From positions 1 to 40,066 of the forward strand of contig CAYOBW010000027.1 of NCBI GenBank assembly GCA_964402115.1: DNA of 40,066 nt, read 5' to 3'. The DNA is from CAYOBW01 sp964402115. Its GTDB lineage: Bacteria; Verrucomicrobiota; Kiritimatiellia; UBA8416; CAYOBW01. Of this stretch, positions 6,493 through 15,828 are shown one piece after another. The translations under genes and the position numbers were made by a program. The notes under the pieces are model-generated. The model was not told the origin of the DNA and did not search any database. It saw only the letters and a program-made list of their open reading frames with translations. Position 1 is the first letter of the stretch, and each line of letters starts with the position of its first letter.

Positions 6493-8667
6493 CTACAGCG
6501 ACTTCTGCCCGGTGACGCTGTCGTCCGCGACCAGCGGCTCGATGGGCTCGGCGACCTTCGCGGCGTCGGGCCCACCAGGCGACGAACCGCCGCCTGCACC
6601 CGGCGCACCACCGCTGTTGATGAGCACCATGGCGCCCTGGATGAACACACCACCGGGGTTAATGTCAATGAAGCCACCAGGGGTCTTCAGCGTAATCTGC
6701 ATGCCGGCTTCGAGAGTGATCTTCATGCCAGCCTGAAGATGAATTTCGCCGCCGGCCATCACCGCGTGCTTGGCACCGATCTTCTCTTCCTGGTTGCCGC
6801 CCACTGTCAGATGCTGGTTGCCGCCGATCTGCTCCTTGCGGGTTCCGGCAACCGTCAGGTGGGAGTTGGCAGCCAGCGTCTCCTTCTTGTCGTCCAGCAC
6901 CGTGATGTCCTGCTTGCCGGGGCCGTCAATGCCGCCCACCAGCAGCTCCATGTTGCCGCCGACGTGCTCCACACGGTCGCGATGCACCTTGAAATGCTTG
7001 TCGCGGTAGACCATCTCGAACTGGTCGCCGACCTTTCCTTCCTTCCCCGTGTGCCCGACGATGAGATGGCGGTCGTGGAGAATCAGTTCGCGCGCGTCGT
7101 TTTCGATCCGCACGTCGAGGTCCTTCTGGCCGTGCGTGAAGATCTGCTCCATGCCGGCCTTGTCCTCGAAACGGATCTCGTTGTAGCCCGCCCCGCCCAT
7201 GGAGCTGTTGCTCTTGATGTAGGACTTGGTCTTCGTGCCGTCGAGCGGGTAGTGCGGCATCTGGTCCTGGTTGTAGACCGAGCCCACGATGATCGGCTGA
7301 TCGGGGTCGCCCTCGATGAAGGCCACGAGCACTTCCTGGCCCAGGCGCGGCAGAAAGAGGGCGCCCCACTTCTTGCCCGCCCAGGACTGCGCGACGCGGA
7401 TCCAGCAGGAGCTGTCCTGATCGTACTTGCCGTAGCGGTCCCAGTGGAACTGCAGCTTCGCGCGGCCGAATTCGTCGGTGTAGATCTCCTCGCCCCTCGG
7501 CCCGACGCAAACCGCCGTCTGCGTGCCCTGAATCAGCGGCTTCGGCGTGATCCGCTCGGCGCGGTACAGCGTGGTCGCCGGGATGCAGCGGAACTGGCAG
7601 ACCCACTCCTCCTCCTGCGTGGACCGCTCCGTGGTCTCGTACTCCGCCGTGGCGGCGCGAAAACTGGACCACTGCACGACGTAGTCGCGGTTCTGATCCT
7701 GTCGCGGATGCTCCTTGAGGGTGAACTTGAAACCCGTGCAGATGCCACGGGAGTCGGCCGCGGCCTCCGTCAGCTCGTAGCGGGCCTGCAGCTCCTGGAT
7801 GCGCACCTTGCCGTACTGCTCCCCGTCGGGCACGAGCGGGTACTCGCCCGGGTAGTCGAACACCTCGTAGTCCGCGTAGCCGTTGCCCCGCGGAATCGTC
7901 GCCGGGGGCACCTGCAGGGGATCATGCAGCATCGGCGTGCGCGGCTTCGTGAAGTTGTAGTCCGTGTGGGCGTAGGCTCCCGGCTCCACGCGCTTGCTCA
8001 GATTCCACTCGTGAATGTGGCCGGTCGCCACCGACAGCTCGCCGTGCGGCCTGAAGGGGATGCTCGCGTAGTCCGGGAAGGGCGCGTGCGCCGCGGGCGC
8101 GTCGCACAGCACGATCGTATGCTTGCCGTTGGCGTGCTTGAAGTAGTAGTAAATGCCCTCCTGCTCCATCAGCCGGCTCACGAAGTTGAACACGGTTTCG
8201 CGGTACTGCACGCAGTAGTCCCAGACGCGATAGGGCGCGGTCAGCGTGTCCTCGATATCCGAGAACCCGTTCTCGGCGAAGACCTGCTTGATGATGTCCC
8301 GCGCCGTCTTCTTCTGGAAGATGCGGCAGTCCGCCGTGCGCGTCAGCAGCCACAACCACGGCACCATGGTGGCCCGGTAGGTCGAGTAGCCGCCGGGGCG
8401 CCCAACCGACAACTGGCTGAACTCGCTGATGAAGCCGTTGAAGTACCGCTGGGCGCCGGTCTGCAACTGCACGCGCACGGTGACATTGTGGCCGACAATC
8501 TGGTCGAAGTTGATGTCGGGCCTCTCGCTGAGCAGATCCAGATCGAAGCGGAACAGCCGCCCCAATTCCTCCACACCGGAGAACCGGCGCAGCAGCAGCA
8601 CATCCGTGCCGAGCGGCGATTCGATCGCCAGATTCCGTTCGCGCTGGCTTGCCTGGGCCATAGCCAT
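6493..8667 (-). CDS. vgrG: VgrG (TssI) spike protein
   Basis: A 724-aa trimeric spike combining the gp27-like and gp5-like parts of the phage tail. The N-terminal gp27-like half begins LAIESPLGTDVLLLRRFSGVEELGRLFRFDLDLLS and includes MEQEGIYYYFKH. The OB-fold and core follow with DEFGRAKLQFHWDR, SCWIRVAQSWAGKKWGALFLPRLGQEVLVAFIEGDPDQPIIVGSVYN. The needle carries regular beta-helix repeats (LTVGGNQEEKIGAKH, LEAGMQITLKTPGGFIDINPGGV). The end is a Gly/Pro-rich tail with no toxin domain, so it is a structural rather than an evolved VgrG. ATG 8667 has an AGGAGG ribosome site 6 nt upstream. It follows clpV by 72 nt and would carry the PAAR protein encoded further on. Confidence 0.97.
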   Translation of the reverse strand: MAMAQASQRERNLAIESPLGTDVLLLRRFSGVEELGRLFRFDLDLLSERPDINFDQIVGHNVTVRVQLQTGAQRYFNGFISEFSQLSVGRPGGYSTYRATMVPWLWLLTRTADCRIFQKKTARDIIKQVFAENGFSDIEDTLTAPYRVWDYCVQYRETVFNFVSRLMEQEGIYYYFKHANGKHTIVLCDAPAAHAPFPDYASIPFRPHGELSVATGHIHEWNLSKRVEPGAYAHTDYNFTKPRTPMLHDPLQVPPATIPRGNGYADYEVFDYPGEYPLVPDGEQYGKVRIQELQARYELTEAAADSRGICTGFKFTLKEHPRQDQNRDYVVQWSSFRAATAEYETTERSTQEEEWVCQFRCIPATTLYRAERITPKPLIQGTQTAVCVGPRGEEIYTDEFGRAKLQFHWDRYGKYDQDSSCWIRVAQSWAGKKWGALFLPRLGQEVLVAFIEGDPDQPIIVGSVYNQDQMPHYPLDGTKTKSYIKSNSSMGGAGYNEIRFEDKAGMEQIFTHGQKDLDVRIENDARELILHDRHLIVGHTGKEGKVGDQFEMVYRDKHFKVHRDRVEHVGGNMELLVGGIDGPGKQDITVLDDKKETLAANSHLTVAGTRKEQIGGNQHLTVGGNQEEKIGAKHAVMAGGEIHLQAGMKITLEAGMQITLKTPGGFIDINPGGVFIQGAMVLINSGGAPGAGGGSSPGGPDAAKVAEPIEPLVADDSVTGQKSL

Positions 8668-8739
8668 AAAACACCTCCTGCGCGACCCGCTGCGCCGCGC
8701 CCAACCGTTTTCCCGCGCCGCATCGTCACGCAGCCGCGT

Positions 8740-11439
8740 TTACTCGAACTTGTACGAGAACGTCGAATCCGCCACGCCGATGGTCACCCTGTTGATCGGC
8801 ACGTTGTTCATCAGGCGTTGCAGAAACTCCGTGCTGATTTCGGGCAGGAGGGTACGCGTGAGAATGGCATCCACCGCGCGCGCCCCGCTCTGCACGTCGG
8901 TGCAGCGCTGGGCCACCAGGTCGACCAGTTCCTCGCCATAGGCGAGCTCGACATTGTGGTTCTCGCGCACGCGCTTGACGATGCGATTGAGCTGCAGCCG
9001 GATGATCAGGCGCATCACCGCGTCGCTGATCGGGTAGTACGGCATCACCACGAGACGCCCAAGCAGCGCGGCCGGGAACACCTTCAGCAGCGCATCCTTC
9101 AGGGCGGTCGCGACGCCCTCGGGCGTCGGCAGCAGCTCCGGATCCTTGCACATGTTCACGATGAGGTCGGTGCCGACATTGCTGGTCAGCAGGATGATCG
9201 TGTTCTTGAAGTCGATTTCCCGCCCCTCGCCATCCTCCATCTTCCCCTTGTCGAAGACCTGGAAGAAGATCTCATGCACGTCGCGGTGCGCTTTCTCCAC
9301 CTCGTCGAGCAGCACGACGCTGTAAGGCCGCCGCCGGACCGCTTCCGTCAGCACACCGCCCTCGCCGTAGCCCACGTATCCCGGAGGCGCACCCTTCAGC
9401 GTGGAAACCGTGTGCGCTTCCTGGAACTCGCTCATGTTGATCGTGATAACGTTCTGCTCGCCGCCGTAGAGCACCTCGGCCAGCGCGAGGGCGGTCTCGG
9501 TCTTGCCGACGCCGCTCGGCCCCACCAGCATGAAGACGCCGATGGGACGGTTGGGGTTGTCCAGCCGCGCGCGCGAGGTCTGGATGCGCCGGGCCAGGGT
9601 GTCGAGCGCATGCCGCTGGCCGATGATGCGCTTCTCCATCGTCTCGGCCAGCTTCAGCACGGCGTCGATCTCGTTCTTCACCATGCGGCCGACGGGGATG
9701 CCGGTCCAGTCGGCGACCACGGCCGCCACGGCCTGCTCGTCCACGCTCGGCAGGATCAGCGGCCGCTCGCCCTGCATGGCGGCCAGCTTGGGCTGCAGCT
9801 CCTGCAGCTCCTTCAGCAGCGCGGCGCGCTCGGCGCTCGTGTCCGGGGCCACGGCTCCCGACTGGGCCTTGTCGTCCTTCTGCGCGGACAGCGTGCGCAG
9901 CTTCGCGCGACGCTCGAGGATCTGGTCCACGAGCTGCTTCTCCTTCTGCCACGCCTCCTCCAGCTCCTTCAGGCGCGCGCGCTCCACTTCCCGCTTCGCC
10001 TCCGTCTCGGCGCGGCGGTCCTTGTGGTCCACGCCCGTGGCCTCCTCGCGCGTCACGATTTCGATTTCCGTATCCAGGGCCGCGATGCGCCGGCGGCAGT
10101 CCTCCACCTCGGCCGGCGTGGCGTGCTGGCTGATCGCCACGCGCGCGCAGGCCGTGTCCAGCAGGCTCACCGACTTGTCCGGCAGTTGCCGCGCCGGGAT
10201 GTAGCGGTGCGAGAGCCGCACGGACGCGACCAGGGCCTCGTCCAGGACCTGCACGCGGTGGTGTTTCTCGCTCACGCCCGCCAGGGCGCGCATCATGAGG
10301 ATCGCCTTCTCCTCGGACGGCTCCTCGACCTTGACCACCTGGAAGCGGCGGGTCAGGGCCGCATCCTTCTCGAAGTACTTCTTGTACTCGGCCCAGGTCG
10401 TCGCCGCGATCGTGCGCAGCGTGCCGCGCGCGAGCGCGGGCTTGAGCAGGTTGGCGGCGTCGTTCTGGCCGGCCGCGCCGCCCGCCCCGATCAGCTGGTG
10501 CGCCTCGTCAATGAACAGGATGATGGGTTTCGGCGAGGCCTGCACTTCCTCGATCACCTGCCGCAGGCGATTCTCGAATTCGCCCTTCATGCTCGCGCCG
10601 GCCTGCAGGAGCCCGAGGTCGAGCGAATGCAGCGCCACGTCCCGCAGCGGAGGCGGCACGTCGCCCTGCGCGATGCGCTGGGCGAAGCCCTCCACGACCG
10701 CGGTCTTGCCGACGCCCGCCTCACCCGTCAGGATCGGATTGTTCTGGCGGCGGCGCATGAGGATGTCGATGATCTGGCGGATCTCCTCGTCGCGCCCGAG
10801 GATGGGGTCCATGTCACCTTTCCTGGCCTTGGCCGTCAGGTCGACGGAGTAGCGGCCGAGCGCCTCCTGCTTGCCCATCTGGGCCGGTGCGACAGCCTGG
10901 CTGGCCTCGCCCGGCGTCGCCCCGCCGCCCACGCGGTAGCCGTCCTTGGTCACCATGTGCTCCTCGGGGGATCCGGCGACAATCTTGGCGAAGTTGTCGG
11001 TGAGGTCTTCCAGCTTGATCTTGGCGAACTCCTTCGACAGGTTCGGCAGGATGTGCTTCAGGTCGGGCGTCTTCAGGAGGGCCGCGACGACGTGGCCCGT
11101 GCGCACCTGCGTCTCTCCGAAAAGCAGCGTGCTGAAGACCCAGGCGCGCTCGATCGCCTGTTCGAGGTGCGGCGAGAAGTCGGAGATCGACGTCGCTCCG
11201 CGCGGCAGGCTGTCGAGCGCGGCGGTGAGGTCCGCGGCCAGCCGGGAGGGATTCAGGCCGAAGTGCCGCACGATGTGGTGCATGTCGGAATCCTGCTGCT
11301 GCAGCACCTGGTGCAGCCAGTGCAGCAGCTCGACGTACGGGTTGCCACGCAGCTTGCAGAAAACCGTGGCCCCCTCCACCGACTTGTAACCGAGTTCGTT
11401 CAACTTCCCGAACAATGCCACCCGACTGATGTCCGCCAT
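8740..11439 (-). CDS. clpV: ClpV (TssH) AAA+ ATPase, T6SS sheath disassembly
   Basis: An 899-aa Hsp100/ClpB-type ATPase that pulls apart contracted TssBC sheath for reuse. It has the ClpV N-domain (about 1-150), first AAA+ module with Walker A GEAGVGKT (about 239-246) and LFIDEAHQL, a coiled-coil middle domain rich in E/K/R (about 420-540), then a second module with GPSGVGKT and VLLDEVEKAH, and the C-terminal D2-small domain. ClpB-like general disaggregases are the alternative, but the N-domain and the position inside the T6SS cluster fix it as ClpV. ATG 11439 has GGAGGG 5 nt upstream. The gap after tssG is 55 nt. No broken motif is seen. Confidence 0.97.
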   Translation of the reverse strand: MADISRVALFGKLNELGYKSVEGATVFCKLRGNPYVELLHWLHQVLQQQDSDMHHIVRHFGLNPSRLAADLTAALDSLPRGATSISDFSPHLEQAIERAWVFSTLLFGETQVRTGHVVAALLKTPDLKHILPNLSKEFAKIKLEDLTDNFAKIVAGSPEEHMVTKDGYRVGGGATPGEASQAVAPAQMGKQEALGRYSVDLTAKARKGDMDPILGRDEEIRQIIDILMRRRQNNPILTGEAGVGKTAVVEGFAQRIAQGDVPPPLRDVALHSLDLGLLQAGASMKGEFENRLRQVIEEVQASPKPIILFIDEAHQLIGAGGAAGQNDAANLLKPALARGTLRTIAATTWAEYKKYFEKDAALTRRFQVVKVEEPSEEKAILMMRALAGVSEKHHRVQVLDEALVASVRLSHRYIPARQLPDKSVSLLDTACARVAISQHATPAEVEDCRRRIAALDTEIEIVTREEATGVDHKDRRAETEAKREVERARLKELEEAWQKEKQLVDQILERRAKLRTLSAQKDDKAQSGAVAPDTSAERAALLKELQELQPKLAAMQGERPLILPSVDEQAVAAVVADWTGIPVGRMVKNEIDAVLKLAETMEKRIIGQRHALDTLARRIQTSRARLDNPNRPIGVFMLVGPSGVGKTETALALAEVLYGGEQNVITINMSEFQEAHTVSTLKGAPPGYVGYGEGGVLTEAVRRRPYSVVLLDEVEKAHRDVHEIFFQVFDKGKMEDGEGREIDFKNTIILLTSNVGTDLIVNMCKDPELLPTPEGVATALKDALLKVFPAALLGRLVVMPYYPISDAVMRLIIRLQLNRIVKRVRENHNVELAYGEELVDLVAQRCTDVQSGARAVDAILTRTLLPEISTEFLQRLMNNVPINRVTIGVADSTFSYKFE

Positions 11440-11494
11440 GACGCCCTCCGTTCGCTATAGGTTCGTTCCCTTTGCCATGCCACCCGTGCCGCGG

Positions 11495-12475
11495 CTAGCC
11501 CATCGGCCGCAGCACCAGATCCTCTGCGTCCCGCGCGAAGGGCTTGCTCTTCAGCCACGACGACCAGCCCAGCTGGCCGCGTTTGCCGAGTTCCGCCGCG
11601 GGGACTTCCTCCTTCTTCAACACGAGCTGGACCTCCCAGCTCAACTGGTCGCCGACATAGTTGCGCACCCAGGCCTGCAGGCGCTTGAGGCTCGCCCCGC
11701 CCGGCAGCATGCGCTCGTACTCGCGGTAGCCCATCGGGCCCAGGCGGAGCCGGAAGCGCTGCGTGCAATCCCACACGCGCGCCCCCACGATGGCCGTCCG
11801 CCCCAGGGCCCCGGTCTGCGGCGTCTCGCCCAGCCGGCAGCGGCAGTTCTCCGGCAGCGTGAGCCACTGCCCCACGAACTCCTGGATCTTCGCCCGCAAC
11901 CCGAAGTAGTCGGCGAGAATCGCCTCCAGCCCGCCGGGGTGCCGCGTCTGGCAGACAAGATGCCCGCTGTAGTGCAATTTGGCAAGATCGGTTACGGCAT
12001 CGCGGTTGAGCAGGGACTCCATGCCGAGGCCGAAGGTGCTGGCGATGTAGATGGCAATCCGGTCCTCGAGGCCCTGGCGCTGGTGGCTGACGGCCTGGTG
12101 ATTGCGCGCCCAGGCGTCGTAGAACAGGCAGATGGCCCGCTGGTGGAAGACGTCAAGGAAACGCACGAAAACCTGGTCACGGTGATTGCGCACGCGGTCG
12201 CGGGCGTATTCGGTCAGGTGGGCCGGCAGCGGCCCGTTGGGCCCCAGCAGCCCCATGAAGTTGACAAAGAGCCGCAGGCGGCCGGCCGGCCCCGCCTCCG
12301 CCTGCTCCATCGCCGCGGGGGCAAAGCTCAGGCCGGGCTTCTGGCCGAAGCGCACGGCATCGTCATCGGCGCGGACGGAGTGGCCGACGCGCGGGCGCTC
12401 CGGGTGGGCGCACTCGATCCAGCGCACGGCCTGGAAGAAGTCGAACGCCGTCGGATCGGCCCGCAGCCGCTCCAT
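11495..12475 (-). CDS. tssG: TssG baseplate protein
   Basis: A 326-aa baseplate wedge component (VasB/ImpH family) that binds TssF and TssK. Family features are ADPTAFDFFQAVRWIE at the N-terminus, FVNFMGLLGPNGPLPAHLTEYARDRVRNH (about 80-110), FLDVFHQRAICLFYDAW, GLRAKIQEFVGQWL and RLRLGPMGYREYERMLPGG. ATG 12475 overlaps the tssF stop as TGATG, which suggests translational coupling. An in-frame ATG at 12511, with GGGGAG upstream, would add 12 residues and cannot be excluded. The open frame beyond that, reaching 13681, is a shadow of tssF and not part of the protein. Confidence 0.94.
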   Translation of the reverse strand: MERLRADPTAFDFFQAVRWIECAHPERPRVGHSVRADDDAVRFGQKPGLSFAPAAMEQAEAGPAGRLRLFVNFMGLLGPNGPLPAHLTEYARDRVRNHRDQVFVRFLDVFHQRAICLFYDAWARNHQAVSHQRQGLEDRIAIYIASTFGLGMESLLNRDAVTDLAKLHYSGHLVCQTRHPGGLEAILADYFGLRAKIQEFVGQWLTLPENCRCRLGETPQTGALGRTAIVGARVWDCTQRFRLRLGPMGYREYERMLPGGASLKRLQAWVRNYVGDQLSWEVQLVLKKEEVPAAELGKRGQLGWSSWLKSKPFARDAEDLVLRPMG

Positions 12476-14349
12476 CACAACACCTGTCGGATCCCCAGCC
12501 TCGCCGGCCATCGCATGATCTCCCCGCGCCGCTTCGTGCGGATCACGGTTTCGGTGAACGAGTTGATGGAAACATACTTGGCGAAGAAGCGTTCGAGCAC
12601 GGCGCCCAGCAGGAACACCCCCACCCCCTCGAATTCCTTGTCCTCGAGCGTAACGGCCACTTCCAGCCCCCGCGCAAAGGCAATCGGCCCGTTCGAGACG
12701 ATCCGCCGGGTGACGGGCTGGCTGGCTACGACGCTGACCCCCTCGATCTGCTTGCGGGTCTGGTGATCGTGCGGGTCCGCGTACAGCTTGAGGAGATCGC
12801 GCAGCGCAGCCGCTCCTTCGCCTCCCGGCGTATCGACCAGCGAGAGGTAATTGAGCGACAGGTGGCTGATGGCGCGCCACGCCAGTTCGCCCTCCATGAA
12901 CGCCGGGCGCGGCGCCGTGGGGCCGGCCAGGCAGCGAATGGAGGCCACGCAGGCCGTGGTCTGCATGGTGAAATCCGTCGAGGCCTGGTTCAGCGGGATC
13001 ATCAGCGGCAGGTCGCGATTCGTGCAAAGCGTCCGGACGCCAAGCTGGCGCAGGTCGGCGCGGTACGGCAGCGCCCGCGCGTCGACCAGCGCCAGGAACA
13101 CCTCGCTGTCCACGTAGTTCGACCGCCGTCCCTTCAGCTTTTCCTGCGACGACACGACGCGCGGCACGCGGTTGACGGTGTAGTAGGCGCCGCCGGTCTC
13201 GCTCGAGGCGTCGAAATCGTTGGAGGCGTAGAACGGGCGGAACCGCTGCTCCTCGCCGGCCTGGGCCCGGTAGCCGGCCACGTCCGTGATCTGGTACACC
13301 TCGAAGTCCTTGGGCCGCGTGCGGTCGGGAATGACGTGGAACTCCGAGAAGCGATCCTCCAGGTGAATGCGGTCCGCTTCCTTCGGGAAAAGGTTGATCA
13401 TCGGGGTGCAGAAGAGCGCGAGGTTCCCGGCATCCAGGCGGTTCTCGAGTTCCAGATCGCCCTGGTTGGTCAGGATCATGATGTCCAACCGGTTGTCCGT
13501 GCACCGGCTGATGGCCCGCTGCAAGCCCGACACCTCGAAGAACAGGAAACGTTCCGGAAAGGCGAAGTACTCGTGCAGGAGGCGATAGCCCTGGAACGAG
13601 CGCACCCCCACGGGCAGCAGCGCCTCGTCGTCCTCGAAGCCCACGCGCCGCAGACGCTCCGGCGGCAGCACCTCGTGCCACGCCACCGGCTTCTGCACGG
13701 GCTGCACCACGACCTGGCTGGCGTGGCCGAAAATCTGCTCGTAGAGCCGCACGGGCTGCTCGCCCGTGCCGCGGATGAAGAACGGCAGGCTATCGAGCTT
13801 GAGATCCGAGAACTTGCGTCCGGGCGGCACTTCCAGCCGAATGCGGATCCCGGCCTTCGGCTTCAGCGCCGGCGGCAGATCGAGCGCCGCCAGCTCCCGG
13901 ATGAAATAGTCGACGCCCACGATCCGGAGCGGCCAGAGGGTGACCGGCTGCGCCGTGCGATACTCGCAGGCCGTCCGATCGCCGCGCCCGATGATGCTGC
14001 GCAGCGGTTCGCCACGCTTGATGCGAAAACCCTGCGAGAGATCCGCCTCCTGCAGGTTCGGCTGGAACTGCACCACCGCCATGGAGGGCGTCGGCGAAAG
14101 AAAATGGGGGTACACGGTGGACAGGATGGACTGGGTCAGCCGCGGGAACTCGGCATCGAACTTCATCTGCACGCGCGCGGTGAGGTAGGCGAAACCCTCG
14201 AACAGCCGCTCGACGTAAGGGTCGGCGCACTCGAACTCCTCGAGCGTCAGGCGGCCCGCGATTTTCGGAAACTCACGGGCGAACTCGTTCGCCATCCCCC
14301 GCACGTGCTGGAGTTCGCGTTCATAGTAGCCGAGCAGTCCGCGATTCAT
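12475..14349 (-). CDS. tssF: TssF baseplate protein
   Basis: A 624-aa baseplate wedge protein (VasA/ImpG). The start MNRGLLGYYERELQHVRGMA is typical, followed by EFAREFPKIAGRL, ADPYVERLFEGFAYLTARVQMKFDAEFPRLTQSIL and YPHFLSPTPSMAVVQF. The centre holds SGLQRAISR and LFCTPMINLFPKEADRI, and the end FFAKYVSINSFTETVI and RRGEIMRWPARLGIRQVL. ATG 14349 overlaps the tssE stop by 4 nt (ATGA) and its own stop overlaps tssG, so tssE, tssF and tssG are translated as a block, matching their assembly into one baseplate wedge. Residues encoded upstream of 14349 in the same frame are out-of-frame tssE. Confidence 0.96.
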   Translation of the reverse strand: MNRGLLGYYERELQHVRGMANEFAREFPKIAGRLTLEEFECADPYVERLFEGFAYLTARVQMKFDAEFPRLTQSILSTVYPHFLSPTPSMAVVQFQPNLQEADLSQGFRIKRGEPLRSIIGRGDRTACEYRTAQPVTLWPLRIVGVDYFIRELAALDLPPALKPKAGIRIRLEVPPGRKFSDLKLDSLPFFIRGTGEQPVRLYEQIFGHASQVVVQPVQKPVAWHEVLPPERLRRVGFEDDEALLPVGVRSFQGYRLLHEYFAFPERFLFFEVSGLQRAISRCTDNRLDIMILTNQGDLELENRLDAGNLALFCTPMINLFPKEADRIHLEDRFSEFHVIPDRTRPKDFEVYQITDVAGYRAQAGEEQRFRPFYASNDFDASSETGGAYYTVNRVPRVVSSQEKLKGRRSNYVDSEVFLALVDARALPYRADLRQLGVRTLCTNRDLPLMIPLNQASTDFTMQTTACVASIRCLAGPTAPRPAFMEGELAWRAISHLSLNYLSLVDTPGGEGAAALRDLLKLYADPHDHQTRKQIEGVSVVASQPVTRRIVSNGPIAFARGLEVAVTLEDKEFEGVGVFLLGAVLERFFAKYVSINSFTETVIRTKRRGEIMRWPARLGIRQVL

Positions 14350-14852
14350 GTGCTTCCGCCGCCGGCCAGTTCCCACCGGCCCGTTTCCAGGTCCACTTCC
14401 GTCTTGATGTACAGGGCCTCGGTCGCGCGCTGCGCCCACAGCTCGCCCTTGATCTCGAAGGACAGGGCGCTCTGATTCATCTGGTGCGGGTCCACCAGGG
14501 CCTTGACCGAGAGCGACCCCGGCAGGATGCGCGGCTCGAACGTGCGCAGCGCCAGCTGCATCTTGCGCTCGAGCTCCTCGATGTTGAACCCGCTGATGGA
14601 GAGGCCGCACACATCGCGCACGCCGTAATTCAGCACGGACAGCGCCGCCTGCTCGAACTCGGCCAGCTCTTCGGTCTCGGTGTGGCAATCGGTGTTCAAC
14701 AGCCAGGCCATGTCCCGCAGGACCGCCCGCCGGTAGCGCTGCAGGGGTATGACACGCGCATCGCGGCTCTCCTTCTGCTGGTCCGGCTCGTCATCCGTGA
14801 GCCGGTCCAGCAGGCAGGGCTGCAGGCGTTCCCGGGGAGTCAGCTCAGCCAT
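14346..14852 (-). CDS. tssE: TssE baseplate protein (gp25-like)
   Basis: A 168-aa gp25/lysozyme-like baseplate protein that nucleates the sheath. It shows the family opening TPRERLQPCLLDRLTDD, then the block YRRAVLRDMAWLLNTDC, ALSVLNYGVRDVCGLS, a central LALRTFEPRILPGSLSV (gp25 EPR motif) and the final SFEIKGELWA segment. ATG 14852 overlaps the end of the ImpE/TagJ gene by 8 nt; an in-frame ATG at 14864 would add 4 residues. The C-terminus (LETGRWELAGGGST) overlaps the tssF start by 4 nt. Confidence 0.95.
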   Translation of the reverse strand: MAELTPRERLQPCLLDRLTDDEPDQQKESRDARVIPLQRYRRAVLRDMAWLLNTDCHTETEELAEFEQAALSVLNYGVRDVCGLSISGFNIEELERKMQLALRTFEPRILPGSLSVKALVDPHQMNQSALSFEIKGELWAQRATEALYIKTEVDLETGRWELAGGGST

Positions 14853-15690
14853 GGGAATCCCCATCCGTCGCCGCGGCCGGCCCGGCGTCCGCGGACGCCG
14901 GCGCAGCCTCCATCGCGATGCGCCGCACTTCGAGGAGCGGGGACTCGCCGGCATCCGTCGCCAGCATGCGCTGCCCGCTCCCGACAAAACAGTCGCTGCC
15001 CAAGTCTTGCCATTCCGTCTTGCGCGCCAGCCGCAACGCCGCGTCCGCGCTGTGTTCCGAGCCCGGGTAGCGCACGGGAATCAGGCCGAACGCCTCGCCA
15101 CGGTTGACCCAGGTGAAGTGGGCCGGCAGCCAGACGACGTCGCGCAGGTCCTTAGGCTCTTCGAAAACGATCGTCTGGATGTTGGAGAAGGGAATCCAGT
15201 AGTAGCGTCCGTCCACAACCGCCTCCAGCATGGGGCCGAGCCGCGAATCGGCGTCGGCAATCCACGCGAAGGGCTGGTCGTCAATCCGCCCCGCGACGGT
15301 CGGCGCAGCCTCGAAAGCCTGATCGCGCAGCGCGGCCGCGGCTTCGACCTGGCCAGCCGTCCACAGCGGCAGCGCCTGCACGAGCTGGGCGACCCACGCG
15401 GCGGGCTCGCCGAAAATGAGCGGGGAGCGCTTGCCTGCGAAAACCTCCGCCCGGAACGCCTCGCTGTTCAAAGCGGGGCGACACATCTCGGCCATGAGCT
15501 TGCTGTCGAGATCGAGCTCGGCGGCGACGTTGAGCTGGGTCATCGCCCGCTCCCACTCGCCCCGCACGCACAGCAACTGGAACAGGAAAATGCGCAACTC
15601 CTTCCTGGCGGGGTTGTTGCGGATCTCGCTCTGCAACGCCTTCAACGCCCCATCCAGGTCGCCGGCTTTCAAGCACTCCTGTGCGGTCAT
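14845..15690 (-). CDS. tagJ: TagJ/ImpE accessory protein
   Basis: A 281-aa ImpE-family protein (TagJ, also HsiE), an accessory of the contractile sheath that in characterised systems binds the TssB N-terminus and modulates ClpV recognition. It begins MTAQECLKAGDLDGALKALQSEIRNNPARKELRIFLFQLLCVRGEWERA, a TPR-like pair of helices. The family core DGRYYWIPFSNIQTIVFEEPKDLRDVVWLPAHFTWVNRGEAFGLIPVRYPGSE follows (about 165-220). Start ATG 15690 has GGGAGG 6 nt upstream. It is the first gene after the hcp terminator and overlaps tssE by 8 nt, so it may lead a separately controlled transcript. The Ala-rich C-terminal tail is unremarkable. Confidence 0.9.
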   Translation of the reverse strand: MTAQECLKAGDLDGALKALQSEIRNNPARKELRIFLFQLLCVRGEWERAMTQLNVAAELDLDSKLMAEMCRPALNSEAFRAEVFAGKRSPLIFGEPAAWVAQLVQALPLWTAGQVEAAAALRDQAFEAAPTVAGRIDDQPFAWIADADSRLGPMLEAVVDGRYYWIPFSNIQTIVFEEPKDLRDVVWLPAHFTWVNRGEAFGLIPVRYPGSEHSADAALRLARKTEWQDLGSDCFVGSGQRMLATDAGESPLLEVRRIAMEAAPASADAGPAAATDGDSHG

Positions 15691-15733
15691 ACGTTGCCTC
15701 CCACCAGCGCCCCTTCGCGGGCGCCCCCTGCGC

Positions 15734-15778
15734 GCCGCCGGTGCAGCGTCCAGGGGTCGAACCCCTGAGTCCGGCGGC
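15734..15778. repeat. Two-level hairpin in the hcp-tagJ intergenic region
   Basis: Outer arms GCCGCCGG (15734-15741) and CCGGCGGC (15771-15778) enclose an inner 7-bp hairpin CAGGGGT-CGA-ACCCCTG (15751-15767). It directly abuts the U-tract side of the hcp terminator and lies 44 nt upstream of the tagJ start. It may protect the 5' end of a processed tagJ-vgrG transcript. Confidence 0.5.
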
Positions 15779-15822
15779 AAAAAAAAGAGCCGGGCGGACG
15801 ACATCGGCGTCGCCCGCCCGGC
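15779..15822 (-). terminator. Rho-independent terminator downstream of hcp
   Basis: On the minus strand a 14-bp GC-rich stem (arms 15809-15822 and 15789-15802, one mismatch) with loop ATCGGC is followed by a run of eight U within ten bases. It starts 6 nt after the hcp stop. It should stop most transcripts after hcp and lower expression of tagJ through vgrG. Confidence 0.85.
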
Positions 15823-15828
15823 GGTTCA

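Noticed and set aside
6739..11460. A 1573-codon open frame on the plus strand opposite vgrG and clpV
   Set aside because: It has no ribosome site or recognisable domain, and its His/Val/Leu/Ala/Arg-rich composition is what a GC-rich antisense frame gives. The minus strand holds complete VgrG and ClpV.
12511..13681. N-terminal extension of TssG
   Set aside because: The residues are the out-of-frame reading of tssF; TssG homology begins only after 12511.
15751..15767. tRNA T-arm-like GGGGTTCGACCCC on the minus strand
   Set aside because: No acceptor, D or anticodon arms surround it; the stem does not align with T-arm geometry. It is the inner hairpin of a palindrome.
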